From Dietzia psychralcaliphila (GTDB lineage: Bacteria > Actinomycetota > Actinomycetes > Mycobacteriales > Mycobacteriaceae), in NCBI RefSeq assembly GCF_003096095.1, contig NZ_CP015453.1:62001-126000 (forward strand): a stretch of DNA of 64,000 nt, read 5' to 3'. A model generated the notes under the pieces. That model saw only the letters and a list, made by a program, of their open reading frames with translations. It was not told the origin of the DNA and did no database searches. The position numbers and the translations under genes were made by a program. Below are positions 35,940 to 44,811 of the stretch, one piece after another. The number at the start of each line of letters is the position of its first letter. Position 1 is the first letter of the stretch.

Positions 35940-37151
35940 ATGACCTTCAGCATGGAACTGACCGAGGAGCAGCGCGAGCTGCAGAACTGGGCTCACGCCT
36001 TTGCCGAGGAGGTCATCCGGCCGGCCGCCCACGAGTGGGACGAGCGCGAGGAGACGCCGTGGCCGATCATCCAGGAGGCGGCAAAGATCGGCCTGTACGG
36101 CTACGAGATCATGGCGACGCTGCGGCAGGACGCCACCGGGCAGTCGTACCCGATCCTGTGCGAGGAGCTGTTCTGGGGCGACGCCGGGATCGGCATGTCC
36201 ATCATGGGCACCGGGCTCGCCGCCGCGGGTATCGCCTCGGCCGGGACCACGGAGCAGATCTTCGAGTGGGTACCCCGCTGCTACGGCACCGAGGCCGAGC
36301 CGGCGGTCGGCGGGTTCTGCTCGTCCGAGCCGGAGGCCGGCAGCGACGTGGGCAACATGCGGACCCGGGCCCGCTACGACGAGGCCACGGACGAGTGGGT
36401 GATCTCCGGCCAGAAGGCGTGGGTGACCAACGGCGGCGTGGCCTCGGTGCTGGTGGTGCAGGCGGTGGTGGACCCGGAACTCGGCTCCCGCGGCCAGGCC
36501 GCCTTCGTGGTGGAGGCCGGGACCCCCGGGATCGTGGCCGGCAACAGACTCAAGAAGCACGGACTGCGCGCCTCGGCGACGGCCGACATCTTCTTCGACG
36601 ACGTCCGGGTGCCGGGCTCGGCGCTGCTCGGGGGCAAGGACACGCTCGACGAGAAACTGGCCCGGGCCCGCGAGGGCGAGCGGACCGGGGGCCAGGCGGC
36701 CATGGCCACGTTCGAGCGGACCCGCCCCACCGTGGGAGCGATGGCCGTGGGCATCGCCCGGGCCGCACACGAGTACGCCCTCGAGTACGCCAAGGAGCGG
36801 GTGGTGTTCGACCGACCGATCATCGAGAACCAGGCCATCTCGTTCCTGCTCGCGGACATGGCGGTGGAGATCGACGCCTCGCGACTGCTGGTGCGCAGGG
36901 CGGCGTGGTTGGGCGCGACGCGGCAACCCATGGCCCGGGCCGAGGGCTCGATGTCCAAGCTCAAGGCCGGTCGTACCGCCGTGTGGGCCACCGAGCGCGC
37001 CATCCAGATCCTCGGCGGGGTGGGCTACACCCGCGAGTACCCGGTCGAGCGGATGCACCGCGACGCCAAGATCTACGACATCTTCGAGGGCACCGAACAG
37101 ATCCAACAGCTGGTGATCGCCCGTGCGATCTCCGGATTGCGCTTGCCGTGA
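35940..37151 (+). CDS. acyl-CoA dehydrogenase
   Basis: A 403-residue acyl-CoA dehydrogenase. It has EPEAGSDVGNMRTRAR in the flavin region, ISGQKAWVTNGG, ILGGVGYTREYPVERMHRDAK, and catalytic Glu383 in IFEGTEQIQ. The ATG at 35940 has GAGGA six bases upstream. The stop overlaps the GTG of the next gene (GTGA), so the START-like protein is translated with it. The acyl chain cannot be told from sequence. It follows the AI-2E gene by 25 bases and may be in its operon. Confidence 0.92.
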   Translation: MTFSMELTEEQRELQNWAHAFAEEVIRPAAHEWDEREETPWPIIQEAAKIGLYGYEIMATLRQDATGQSYPILCEELFWGDAGIGMSIMGTGLAAAGIASAGTTEQIFEWVPRCYGTEAEPAVGGFCSSEPEAGSDVGNMRTRARYDEATDEWVISGQKAWVTNGGVASVLVVQAVVDPELGSRGQAAFVVEAGTPGIVAGNRLKKHGLRASATADIFFDDVRVPGSALLGGKDTLDEKLARAREGERTGGQAAMATFERTRPTVGAMAVGIARAAHEYALEYAKERVVFDRPIIENQAISFLLADMAVEIDASRLLVRRAAWLGATRQPMARAEGSMSKLKAGRTAVWATERAIQILGGVGYTREYPVERMHRDAKIYDIFEGTEQIQQLVIARAISGLRLP

Positions 37152-37636
37152 GTCCGGGGGGTTCCCGGGGAACCGGGTCCGCGGTCGAGGTGGTGCGGTC
37201 GAGCGTGGTCCGCGCCCCGCGTGACGAGGTGTGGGCCCGCGTGGTCACCGCCGAGGGGGTCAGCGACGAGTTCCGGCCCCTGCTGCGCATGCGGTTCCCG
37301 GCGGGACTTGCGGGGGCCTCCATCGCGGACCTGCCGCTGGGACGGTCGATCGGGCGGGCCTGGATCCTGCTCGGCGGGGTCATCCCGGTGGAGTACGACG
37401 ACCTGGTGGTGGTGGAGATGGAGGCGCCCCGGTACTTCCAGGAGCGCTCGGAGCTCGGGTCGTGTCGGGTGTGGGAGCACCGACGCGAGCTCGACTCGCT
37501 GGCCGACGGCTCCACCCGGATCACCGACACCCTGCGGGCCGTGCCTCGTGCGCTCGTTCCCGGACCGGTCGTCCGCGCGGTGGTCAGCGCACTGTTCGAC
37601 CACCGGCACCGGCGGCTCGCCCGCGGATTCAGGTGA
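37148..37636 (+). CDS. SRPBCC-like protein coupled to the acyl-CoA dehydrogenase
   Basis: A 162-residue protein starting at a GTG that overlaps the dehydrogenase stop by four bases. The sequence AVEVVRSSVVRAPRDEVWARVVTAEGVSDEF and the later RYFQERSELG...RITDTLR pattern fit the START/polyketide-cyclase fold. It has no ATG start, so it is easily missed, but codon composition and the overlap support it. It may bind a lipid ligand of the dehydrogenase pathway. Confidence 0.8.
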   Translation: MSPGGSRGTGSAVEVVRSSVVRAPRDEVWARVVTAEGVSDEFRPLLRMRFPAGLAGASIADLPLGRSIGRAWILLGGVIPVEYDDLVVVEMEAPRYFQERSELGSCRVWEHRRELDSLADGSTRITDTLRAVPRALVPGPVVRAVVSALFDHRHRRLARGFR

Positions 37637-37756
37637 GGGTTCCGGCGCGGTGTGATAGAGAGAACTGCTCGCCAGGCCCCTGATGGCGCACAATGGGGTC
37701 TGGTACTCCTGGCGACGAGGTACGGCGCGGAGTCCGTCCCCGAGGGGGAATGCGAC

Positions 37757-38689
37757 ATGCAGAACGCCGATGTACACAAGACCGAGATGCAGCGGACAAG
37801 GCTCCACGGCCGCGAGCTGGCCTACCGCGAGGCGGGGGCGGGCGCGGGAAAGCCCACGCTGCTGCTCATCCACGGTATGGCGGGTAGTTCCATCACCTGG
37901 CGCGAGCTGATCCCGCGTCTGGAATCGAAGTTCCACATCATCGCCCCCGACCTGCCCGGTCACGGGGAGAGCTCACTCGACTTCGACGACTATTCGCTCG
38001 GTGCGATGGCGTCGGCCCTGCGCGACCTGCTGGTGGTCAAGGGCATCACGCGCTGCACGGTCATCGGCCAGTCGCTCGGTGGCGGCGTGGCCCTGCAGTT
38101 CGTCTACCAGTACCCCGACTTCTGTGAGCGCATCGCGCTGATCGGCAGCGGCGGCCTGGGCAAGGAGGTCAACTGGATCCTGCGCCTGCTCGCGGTCCCC
38201 GGCGCCGAGCTCCTGCTGTCGGCGGGCGCAGCCCCGTTCGTGGTGTCCGCCGGGGACAAGGCCCGCGGATTCTTCAGCGGCAAGGGTGTCCGCGCTATCG
38301 CCCTCCAGGAGCCGTGGGCGGCGTACGAGTCCCTCGGCAGGCCCGGCCACCGGCGCACCTTCTTCAAGACGCTCCGGGCCGTCGTGGACAACAAGGGCCA
38401 GGCCGTCTCCGCGAACAACCGGCTCTACCTGGCGGCGCAGCTGCCGTTCCAGCTGATCTGGGGCGACCGGGACCCGATCATCCCCGTCTCACACGGGCAC
38501 ACCACCCACGAGGCGATCCCGGGCAGCCGGCTCGCGATCGTCGAGGGCACCGGGCACTACCCACACGTCGAGGATCCCGCCGCCGTCGAGCGGATCCTCA
38601 CCGACTTCCTGGAGTCGACCGAGCCCGGCCACATCGATCACCAGCTCCTCAGCCAGCTCGTGACCGCGGGCGGCGACGCGGACCAGTAG
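37757..38689 (+). CDS. alpha/beta hydrolase
   Basis: A 310-residue serine hydrolase. LLLIHGMAGSS forms the oxyanion region, VIGQSLGGG carries nucleophile Ser106, and GDRDPIIP and EGTGHYPHVED supply the acid and His. It begins at ATG 37757 with a GAGGGGGAA stretch upstream. Similar actinobacterial proteins act on esters or C-C bonds of lipid or steroid breakdown, but no substrate can be named. A terminator hairpin follows. Confidence 0.9.
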   Translation: MQNADVHKTEMQRTRLHGRELAYREAGAGAGKPTLLLIHGMAGSSITWRELIPRLESKFHIIAPDLPGHGESSLDFDDYSLGAMASALRDLLVVKGITRCTVIGQSLGGGVALQFVYQYPDFCERIALIGSGGLGKEVNWILRLLAVPGAELLLSAGAAPFVVSAGDKARGFFSGKGVRAIALQEPWAAYESLGRPGHRRTFFKTLRAVVDNKGQAVSANNRLYLAAQLPFQLIWGDRDPIIPVSHGHTTHEAIPGSRLAIVEGTGHYPHVEDPAAVERILTDFLESTEPGHIDHQLLSQLVTAGGDADQ

Positions 38690-38730
38690 GGGCTCCGGAG
38701 CGCGGACCGGTGGGGGCCCGGAAATGACGT

Positions 38731-38762
38731 CAGCCCCGGCTCCCCTCGCGGGGGGCCGGGGC
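38731..38762. terminator. terminator between convergent genes
   Basis: A 14-bp stem with one mismatch (38731-38744 with 38749-38762) and a four-base loop lies between the plus-strand hydrolase and the minus-strand secreted gene. Confidence 0.8.
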
Positions 38763-38791
38763 TGAGCCGGGGCTGTTCTGAGCCGGGTCTG

Positions 38792-39238
38792 TCAGGCCTC
38801 GGCGTCGACCGCGTCGTCCTCGACGGTGTCGTCCCCACCGGTGTCATCGCTGCCGGTGTCGCCGCTGCCGGTGTCACCGTCACCCGGGACCTCGGCGTCG
38901 ATGCCACGGAGGATGTCGATCGCACCGGGGATGTCGCCGGTCATCGCGGTGGAGATGGCCAGATCGGCGTTCGCCTCACACTCGTCGCCCGACAGGCCGG
39001 GGGCCACGCCGCCCACGGAGCCGAGGAAGTCGTACGCGGAGATCGTGCCGCAGAGCTGCAGCGCGATGTCCGACACCTCGGCAGGGGTCTCGACGTCGTC
39101 GAGGTCCGTCTCGCCGGCCGCGGGGGCGCCCACCGAACCACTGTCGAGGCCGGGGAGGTCGCTCTGGGCGGCGGCCAGGCCGGCACCGGAGAAGGACAGT
39201 GCAGCAGCGGAACCGATGATCGCGATGGTCTTCTTCAT
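38792..39238 (-). CDS. small acidic secreted protein
   Basis: A 148-residue exported protein. The signal peptide MKKTIAIIGSAAALSFSGAG ends after LAAAQ. The mature part has two cysteines (LQLCGT and GDECEA) and a C-terminal acidic tail of imperfect GDTGS/DDTGG repeats. I chose the ATG at 39238 because AAGGTGA lies at a good distance. Family unknown. It is divergent from the maltokinase-cap gene. Confidence 0.8.
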   Translation of the reverse strand: MKKTIAIIGSAAALSFSGAGLAAAQSDLPGLDSGSVGAPAAGETDLDDVETPAEVSDIALQLCGTISAYDFLGSVGGVAPGLSGDECEANADLAISTAMTGDIPGAIDILRGIDAEVPGDGDTGSGDTGSDDTGGDDTVEDDAVDAEA

Positions 39239-39451
39239 GGTGGTCACCTTTCGATCGAGCACCGGGATCTCCCGGAGGCACGGCGGTCACCGTAACGGCG
39301 ATGGCCAGTCGCATGCTGTGACGGCGCTCACATCGTCCCGATCCGCGGTCGATGGAATCCGGCGATGCGCAGGAGCAACGCCGCCCGGACAAATTCTTCT
39401 TCATCTCGCCGAGTGTTTGCCGCGCCGCCGCTCTACAGGGATGCTTATTCC

Positions 39452-40054
39452 ATGAGCGGAACCGCCGAGATCTATGACGCAGTCCTCAGCCCGGGCAAGA
39501 TCGAGCTGCTCCGGGCGTGGATCCGCCACCAGTCCTGGTTCGACGGCGACCCGGCGCGACTCGAGCAGGTGACCGCCTACCGGTTCGTCGACCCCGACGG
39601 CGAGGTGGGCATGGAGTCCTTCCTCGTCACGGATGGCACCCGCACGTTCCACGTCCCCGTCACCTATCGGGGGGCGGAACTCCCGGAGGCGCAGGACGCC
39701 CTGGTCGGGACCATCGAGCACTCTGTCCTCGGGCGGCGCTGGGTGTACGACGCGCCGGCCGATCCCGTGTATGTCGCCGAGGTGCGCCGGGTCGTCAGCC
39801 ACCGGGACGCCGCCGCCGACCATCTGGCGGTGGAGGACGGCACCATCACGCCGTCGCCGGTGAACATCCGCGGCGGCGGGGACGGGTCCGTAGGAGACGC
39901 CGACGCCGATGCCGCACCGCAGGTCATCCGGGTGATCGACGAGGAGAACGACGCCGAGGCGGACTGCCCGCTCATCGGATCCCCGGGCACACTCAGCGGA
40001 ACCTGGCAGGACGCCGACGGCTCGCACACCGCGGTCTTCGTCGTCGTCCCCTAG
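39452..40054 (+). CDS. maltokinase N-terminal cap-like protein
   Basis: A 200-residue protein resembling the N-terminal cap domain of maltokinase (seen in AIYDAVLSPGKIELLRAWIRHQSWF-like order; also GMESFLVTDG...FHVPVTYRG) without the kinase domain. It is a stand-alone form known in Mycobacteriales. AGGGA lies about ten bases before the ATG. It is a single gene followed by a strong hairpin. Its function is unknown; it may bind sugars or regulate. Confidence 0.78.
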   Translation: MSGTAEIYDAVLSPGKIELLRAWIRHQSWFDGDPARLEQVTAYRFVDPDGEVGMESFLVTDGTRTFHVPVTYRGAELPEAQDALVGTIEHSVLGRRWVYDAPADPVYVAEVRRVVSHRDAAADHLAVEDGTITPSPVNIRGGGDGSVGDADADAAPQVIRVIDEENDAEADCPLIGSPGTLSGTWQDADGSHTAVFVVVP

Positions 40055-40123
40055 TCCGAACCCTGGCCCGTCACCCGGCCCGCGCACAGGCCCCGCCCTC
40101 GCCGGTCCGGACCGCTACGCGAA

Positions 40124-40163
40124 CAACGCCGCCCCCACCTCGTAGGAGGTGGGGGCGGCGTTG
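40124..40163. terminator. terminator behind the cap-like gene
   Basis: A perfect 18-bp stem (40124-40141 with 40146-40163) closes the loop GTAG between converging genes. Two copies of AACCGGGCGTCTC follow at 40168-40193. Confidence 0.88.
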
Positions 40164-40264
40164 CGCGAACCGGGCGTCTCAACCGGGCGTCTCGCCCGGG
40201 TTGCCCAGACGAGTTGCTCAGACGGGGGTCCAACCGGGGACTGCCCGCCCGGGCCGGGTCGGGC

Positions 40265-40816
40265 TCAGGCCTCCTTGATGGCCGAGAGCTCGATCTCGAG
40301 GGTGACCTTCTCCGAGACGAGCACGCCACCGGTCTCGAGCGCGGCGTTCCAGGACAGACCGAAGTCACTGCGGTTGATCACGGTGGAGCCCTCGAACCCG
40401 GCACGGAGGTTGCCGAAGGGGTCGGTGGCGGTGCCCTCGAACTCGAAGGGGATGGTCACGGACTTCGTGGTGCCCTTGATGGTGAGGTCTCCCGTGACGT
40501 CGACGCCGCCGGAACCGTTCGGGGAGATGGTGGTGGAGTGGAAGGTGATCTCCGGGTGGTTCTCCATGTCGAAGAAGTCATTGGACTTGAGGTGGCCGTC
40601 GCGGTCGGCGTTGCGGGTGTCGATCGAGGAGGCGTTGATGACGACCTCGGCGGTCGCGCCCTCGACGCCCTCCGCAGGGACGGTGACCTTGCCCGTGTAG
40701 TCGTTGAACGACCCGCGGACCTTGGTGACCATCGCGTGGCGGGTGACGAAGCCGAGGCGGGTGTGGGTCGGGTCGAGGTTCCAGGTGCCGGTCAGGTCGG
40801 TGAGGGTGGCGGTCAT
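40265..40816 (-). CDS. YceI-family lipid-binding protein
   Basis: A 183-residue protein of the YceI lipocalin-like family: WNLDPTHTRLGFVTRHAMVTKVRGSF at the start, HLKSNDFFDMENHPEITF in the middle, and DFGLSWNAALETGGVLVSEKVTLEIE at the end. It has no signal peptide and so is probably cytoplasmic. Relatives bind polyprenoid or amide lipids. AAGGAGT precedes the ATG. A good promoter (40877-40905) lies upstream. Confidence 0.92.
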   Translation of the reverse strand: MTATLTDLTGTWNLDPTHTRLGFVTRHAMVTKVRGSFNDYTGKVTVPAEGVEGATAEVVINASSIDTRNADRDGHLKSNDFFDMENHPEITFHSTTISPNGSGGVDVTGDLTIKGTTKSVTIPFEFEGTATDPFGNLRAGFEGSTVINRSDFGLSWNAALETGGVLVSEKVTLEIELSAIKEA

Positions 40817-40876
40817 GGTGACTCCTTCAGAGGATGTCCCGGCTGGACGCCGGGGCGTTTGGTTGTTGTGTCACCT

Positions 40877-40905
40877 ACAATAACGCGCCGATGGTGATGC
40901 GTCAA
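40877..40905 (-). promoter_or_regulatory. promoter of the YceI gene
   Basis: On the minus strand TTGACG (40900-40905) and TATTGT (40877-40882) are separated by exactly 17 bases, a near-consensus housekeeping promoter with the start about 55 bases before the ATG. Confidence 0.75.
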
Positions 40906-40926
40906 CAAGCAATGCGGAGAAGGCGG

Positions 40927-41838
40927 TCAACCGAGGTGACGGCGCAGGAAGTGCAGTGCGTGTGTCACCGCGAGCTCGTGGCACTGTCGCCCGGGGAAGA
41001 GGTCGAAGTGGTCACCCGGGTAGTGGCGCACCTCTGCGCGGGCAGCGAACGCCGCGTTGCCCGCGGAGTGTGGTGGCGCACTCCGGTCGAGGTCGGCGAT
41101 CTGCATCAGGACGGGGAGCCCGGCGAGATCCCCGGCTCTCGCTCCGGGCCGGAAGGAGCCCAGTACCGCCCCGACCCCGCCCCCGATCTCGTTGCGCCAG
41201 GTCGGTCCCGCGACCGAGCGGTAGGCATCCTCGTACCCCTCCAGGGAGAGCACTGCGTTCGATCCCGGCGGGCCGACCAGCGGGACCATCGGCTCCGTGC
41301 GGCCCAGGGCCGCCGCCGCCTTGGCCGCGAGTGTGGTGCCGGCCGAACGGAGCAGGGTGCCCGGCTGGTGCTGACGCGCGGCGGCCACCGCCGCGGCCCG
41401 ACCGTCGAGTAGCGGGACCACCGCGATCACCCCGGCGATGGTCGACGACCCACCCGGATCCCGCGCCACCTCGAGCGCGTGCCCGCCGCCCAGTGAGCAC
41501 CCCCACAGCACGATCCGGTCGGCGTCGACGTCCGGCCGGTCCGAGACCGCGGCGACCGCCGCCCGGAAGTCGTCCTGCTGCCGGGACGGCGACACGACCT
41601 GGCGGGGTCCGCCACCGGACCGGCCGAAACCCCGGTAGTCGAAGGCGAAGGCCGCGTACCCGGCCGCCGCGAAGGCCTCGGCGAACGGGAGCAGGCCCGA
41701 GTCGGCCGTGCCCCCCAGACCGTGGACCATGACCACGCAGGGTGCGGGATCGGTCCCGCCCGCGGGGAGGAACCAGCCACGGCAGGTGTCCCCGCCGGAG
41801 CGGAACTCGAGGTCGACTGGAGTGATCTGACTGGTCAC
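40927..41838 (-). CDS. alpha/beta hydrolase (third gene of the FMO operon)
   Basis: A 303-residue hydrolase of the DUF3887/dienelactone-like type. It shows VVMVHGLGG, FDYRGFGRSGG, nucleophile Ser115 in LWGCSLGGGH, and HYPGDHFDLF with the catalytic His. It starts at GTG 41838, which overlaps the stop of the TetR gene (GTGA), with AGGAG ten bases upstream. It probably hydrolyses an ester or lactone made by the upstream monooxygenase. That link is inference from the operon. Confidence 0.87.
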   Translation of the reverse strand: MTSQITPVDLEFRSGGDTCRGWFLPAGGTDPAPCVVMVHGLGGTADSGLLPFAEAFAAAGYAAFAFDYRGFGRSGGGPRQVVSPSRQQDDFRAAVAAVSDRPDVDADRIVLWGCSLGGGHALEVARDPGGSSTIAGVIAVVPLLDGRAAAVAAARQHQPGTLLRSAGTTLAAKAAAALGRTEPMVPLVGPPGSNAVLSLEGYEDAYRSVAGPTWRNEIGGGVGAVLGSFRPGARAGDLAGLPVLMQIADLDRSAPPHSAGNAAFAARAEVRHYPGDHFDLFPGRQCHELAVTHALHFLRRHLG

Positions 41839-42488
41839 GAGTGTTCTCCTGGATTGTCGACCGACGGGTCCGGACGGCCGTAGATGGCCCGGACCCACAG
41901 GTCGGAGGCGGTGGCGATCATGGGTTCCCGATCCGCACCGGGGTCATAGACGAGGTGTTCGAGCACCGATTCGTTGATCTGGATGAGGGCCGTGGCGAGC
42001 GAATCCGCATCGGCCCCATCGGGGGCCCGGCCGGCCGCCCGCTCCGAACGGATGTACTCGGCGATCGGTGCCGCCAGCTCGGCCCGTCCCTCGTCCCAGA
42101 GGCGGCGCATGGGCTCGTGCGTGGTGCGCGCGGTGAGCAGGGCCCGGTAGACGTGCGCGTTGTCGACCATCCGGTCCGCGAGGCGGCTCAGCGTGGCGGA
42201 CACGCGGGACCGGAAGCGGCCGTCGGAGTTCACCAGCATGTCGTTCGACTTGGCGGCGGTCGCCTGGATGGAGGAGAGCAGCACCGTCACGGCCGCGGCC
42301 TTGGAGTCGAAGTAGAAGTAGAACGCCGAGCGGGTGATCCCGGCCGCGTCGGTGAGATCGGCCACGGAGATGTCGTCGAGTTTGGTGGTGCGCAGTTGTC
42401 GGTCGAGCTCGGCCAACAAGGCCTCCCGTCGACGGTCCCCACGCGGGGAACCGTTCGAGCCCTCACCACCGGTGCCGCCCGCGCTCAC
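41835..42488 (-). CDS. TetR-family regulator
   Basis: A 217-residue repressor. The helix-turn-helix (ISVADLTDAAGITRSAFYFYFDSK) lies near residues 36-60. The ligand domain is poorly conserved, as usual. It starts at GTG 42488, overlapping the FMO stop, and ends overlapping the hydrolase start. It presumably binds the palindrome at 43923 in the divergent promoter and controls both flanking operons. Confidence 0.88.
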   Translation of the reverse strand: MSAGGTGGEGSNGSPRGDRRREALLAELDRQLRTTKLDDISVADLTDAAGITRSAFYFYFDSKAAAVTVLLSSIQATAAKSNDMLVNSDGRFRSRVSATLSRLADRMVDNAHVYRALLTARTTHEPMRRLWDEGRAELAAPIAEYIRSERAAGRAPDGADADSLATALIQINESVLEHLVYDPGADREPMIATASDLWVRAIYGRPDPSVDNPGEHS

Positions 42489-43840
42489 GCGGTCGCCGCC
42501 GACCGGATCATCCCGCCGAGGCGTGACGCGCGCTCCCTGCCCTGGGGGATCTCGTGGGTACGCAGATCGTGTTCGTAGAGGAAATAGTCCACCTGCTGCT
42601 GGTGTCGCGGGGTGTCGAGCATGTGACCGATGTACTTCTTCTCGTCGGCCACGATGACCTGCTCCATCTCCGCCCGCCCCGGGGTCCGGTACAGGCCGGC
42701 CGCCCACGCGGCGGCCAGCCGGGCCTGGGCCTCGACGAACGGGAACAGAGTGGGTGTGGACTGGGCGAAGCCGACCATCACGAGGTCGTCGATCCCCGGC
42801 GAGAACATCCGCTTGTAGAGCGGCACGTGGTTGTGCGCGTCGGCGCTGAGGAACTCGGGGTCGAAGAACGGGAACGAGGTGTTGTAGCCGGTGGCCTGGA
42901 TGACCACGTCGAACTCCTGGGCCGTGCCGTCCTCGAAGTGCACGGTCCGTCCCTCGAAACGAGCGATGTTGCCCTTGGCCGTGATGTCCCCCGAGCCCAG
43001 CCGCAGCGGCAACTCGACGGACTGGGTGGGGTGGGCCTCGAAGAACTTGTGGTTGGGCTTGGGCAGCCCGTAGGACTCGGGTCGACCCGCCGACATCGGC
43101 TGCATGGCCTGGATGGCCTTGCGCTGCCACGAATAGGGCAGGAACGGGAACGTGGCGAAGTACTTGTCGGCCGGTTGGCCGGCGATGTACTTCGGGACGA
43201 TCCACGCGCCCGACCGGGTGGAGATCACCACCTCGTTCCGCATCACCTTGGAGGACAGTTCGACCGCGATGTCGGCGGCGCTGTTGCCCAGGCCCACCAC
43301 GAGGACGCGCTTGTCCATCAGCTCCAGCGGGTCCCACGGGTCGACGTAGGCGTGCGAGTGGATCATCTCGCCGGTGAACTCGCCCGGGAAGTCGCCGAAC
43401 CGCGGGTCCCAGTGGTGTCCGTTCCCCACCACCAGCGCGTCGAAGCGACGGGTGCCGGTGTGCTCGGTGGTCAGCTCCCAGCCGCCGCCCTCGAGGCGCT
43501 CGGCGTGCAGCACCCGGTTCTCGAACTCGATCGATCGCAGCAGGTCGAAGGCCTCGGCGTAGTCGTCGAGGTACTGCTTGATCTGCGAATGGTGCGGGAA
43601 GTCCGGGAATTCCTCGGGCATGGGGAAGTCGCGGAAACTCAGCTGGTGCTTGGAGGTGTCGATGTGCAGCGACCGGTACGCGCTCGAACTCCCGTTGGGG
43701 TTGTCGAACGCCCAGTTGCCGCCGATCCGGTCGGAGGCCTCGAAGCACACCGCCCCGATGCCGTAGTCCTCGAGCATCTTCAGGGTGGTGAGACCACTGA
43801 TGCCCGCGCCGATGACGGCGACGGTGGGGATGGATGTCAT
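42485..43840 (-). CDS. flavin-containing monooxygenase
   Basis: A 451-residue FAD/NADPH monooxygenase. FAD site: VAVIGAGISG (Gly11-x-Gly13-x-x-Gly16). NADPH site: VLVVGLGNSAAD. The fingerprint FTGEMIHSHAY has Tyr at the last position, as in FMOs (FxGxxxHxxxY), rather than the Trp of type I Baeyer-Villiger enzymes. ATGYN near residue 320 is also typical. It may oxidise ketones, sulfides or amines. It is the first gene of the minus-strand FMO-TetR-hydrolase operon. Confidence 0.92.
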   Translation of the reverse strand: MTSIPTVAVIGAGISGLTTLKMLEDYGIGAVCFEASDRIGGNWAFDNPNGSSSAYRSLHIDTSKHQLSFRDFPMPEEFPDFPHHSQIKQYLDDYAEAFDLLRSIEFENRVLHAERLEGGGWELTTEHTGTRRFDALVVGNGHHWDPRFGDFPGEFTGEMIHSHAYVDPWDPLELMDKRVLVVGLGNSAADIAVELSSKVMRNEVVISTRSGAWIVPKYIAGQPADKYFATFPFLPYSWQRKAIQAMQPMSAGRPESYGLPKPNHKFFEAHPTQSVELPLRLGSGDITAKGNIARFEGRTVHFEDGTAQEFDVVIQATGYNTSFPFFDPEFLSADAHNHVPLYKRMFSPGIDDLVMVGFAQSTPTLFPFVEAQARLAAAWAAGLYRTPGRAEMEQVIVADEKKYIGHMLDTPRHQQQVDYFLYEHDLRTHEIPQGRERASRLGGMIRSAATA

Positions 43841-43922
43841 GGGAACCTCTTCGGGCCGGGGGACCGCCGCGCCGGAAAGCTATGGCGCGAATCACATTGC
43901 GGTCCTAGATTATGGCCAGGGA

Positions 43923-43936
43923 TTGACGGGCGTCAA
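43923..43936. promoter_or_regulatory. palindromic operator between the FMO and SDR operons
   Basis: TTGACG-GG-CGTCAA is a perfect 6+2+6 palindrome in the 158-base divergent region. It is flanked by the outer pair CAGGGA (43917-43922) and TCCCTG (43942-43947). It is a good candidate for the adjacent TetR protein. Confidence 0.65.
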
Positions 43937-43998
43937 CAGCGTCCCTGGCGCGCTGACGGGGCACCTCGCCCCGGGCCCCATCCCGGACGGAGGCGGAA

Positions 43999-44811
43999 AT
44001 GGCAGACGACACGACCGGTAGGCGGCACGCGGTGGTGGTCGGCGGCGCATCCGGGATCGGATGGGCCACGGCGCGGCAGCTCGCCTCGGACGGGTGGCGG
44101 GTGACGGTGGCCGACGTCAACGGCGACCTCGCCGAGGCGCGCGTGGCCGAGCTGGCCGAGCTGGCGGACTCGGCCGGCCTGGGGGCCTCGACCGGCCCCC
44201 ACGGTCCGGGTCACGACCACAGGGTCGTCGACGTGGTGGACGAGTCCTCGGTGGAGGCGCTGTTCTCCGGCACCGGCCCCGAGCTGGTTGTCACCACAGC
44301 CGGGGTGAGCACGCTCGGGCTGGTCACCGACCACGACACCGCGGAGTTCAGGCGTGTCGTGGACGTGTGTCTCACCGGCGCGTTCCTCGTGCTCAAACAC
44401 GCCGGACGGGTGGTCGGCGAGGGCGGGTCGATCGTCGCCATCGCCTCGCTCAACGCGCGGCAGCCCGGCCGGGGGATGGCCGCGTACTGCGCGGCCAAGG
44501 CCGGTCTGGTGATGCTGGCCCAGGTCGCCGCACTCGAGCTCGGGGAGCGGGGGATCCGGGTGAACACGGTCTCACCCGGGTTCCTGGTCACCCCGCTCAC
44601 CGAACCGGTCCTGCAGATCCCCGGGCTCGCCGAGGAGTACGCCGAGAACGCGGCGGTCCCGCACCGGGGCACCGCGGAGGACGTCGCCCGGGCGGTGCTC
44701 TACCTCGCGGACTCGCCCTGGATGACGGGGGAGGACCTGGCCGTCGACGGCGGCGCCCAGTTGCGCCGCTATCCGGATGTGCTCGGTCTGGCCACCAAGG
44801 CGTTCTCGTGA
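43999..44811 (+). CDS. short-chain dehydrogenase/reductase
   Basis: A 270-residue SDR. The cofactor motif is VVVGGASGIGWAT, with DVN after the second strand (NAD type). Active-site Ser lies in AIASLNAR and Tyr/Lys in YCAAKAG (YxxxK). A VNTVSPGFLVTPLT segment and WMTGEDLAVDGG at the end complete the classical fold. GGAGG lies six bases upstream of the ATG. It is first of two SDR genes, overlapping the second by GTGA. It oxidises an alcohol, probably linked to the FMO pathway. Confidence 0.9.
   Translation: MADDTTGRRHAVVVGGASGIGWATARQLASDGWRVTVADVNGDLAEARVAELAELADSAGLGASTGPHGPGHDHRVVDVVDESSVEALFSGTGPELVVTTAGVSTLGLVTDHDTAEFRRVVDVCLTGAFLVLKHAGRVVGEGGSIVAIASLNARQPGRGMAAYCAAKAGLVMLAQVAALELGERGIRVNTVSPGFLVTPLTEPVLQIPGLAEEYAENAAVPHRGTAEDVARAVLYLADSPWMTGEDLAVDGGAQLRRYPDVLGLATKAFS

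Noticed and set aside
42485-43840. Type I Baeyer-Villiger monooxygenase
   Set aside because: The fingerprint ends in Tyr (FxGxxxHxxxY), matching FMOs, not the Trp of type I Baeyer-Villiger enzymes.
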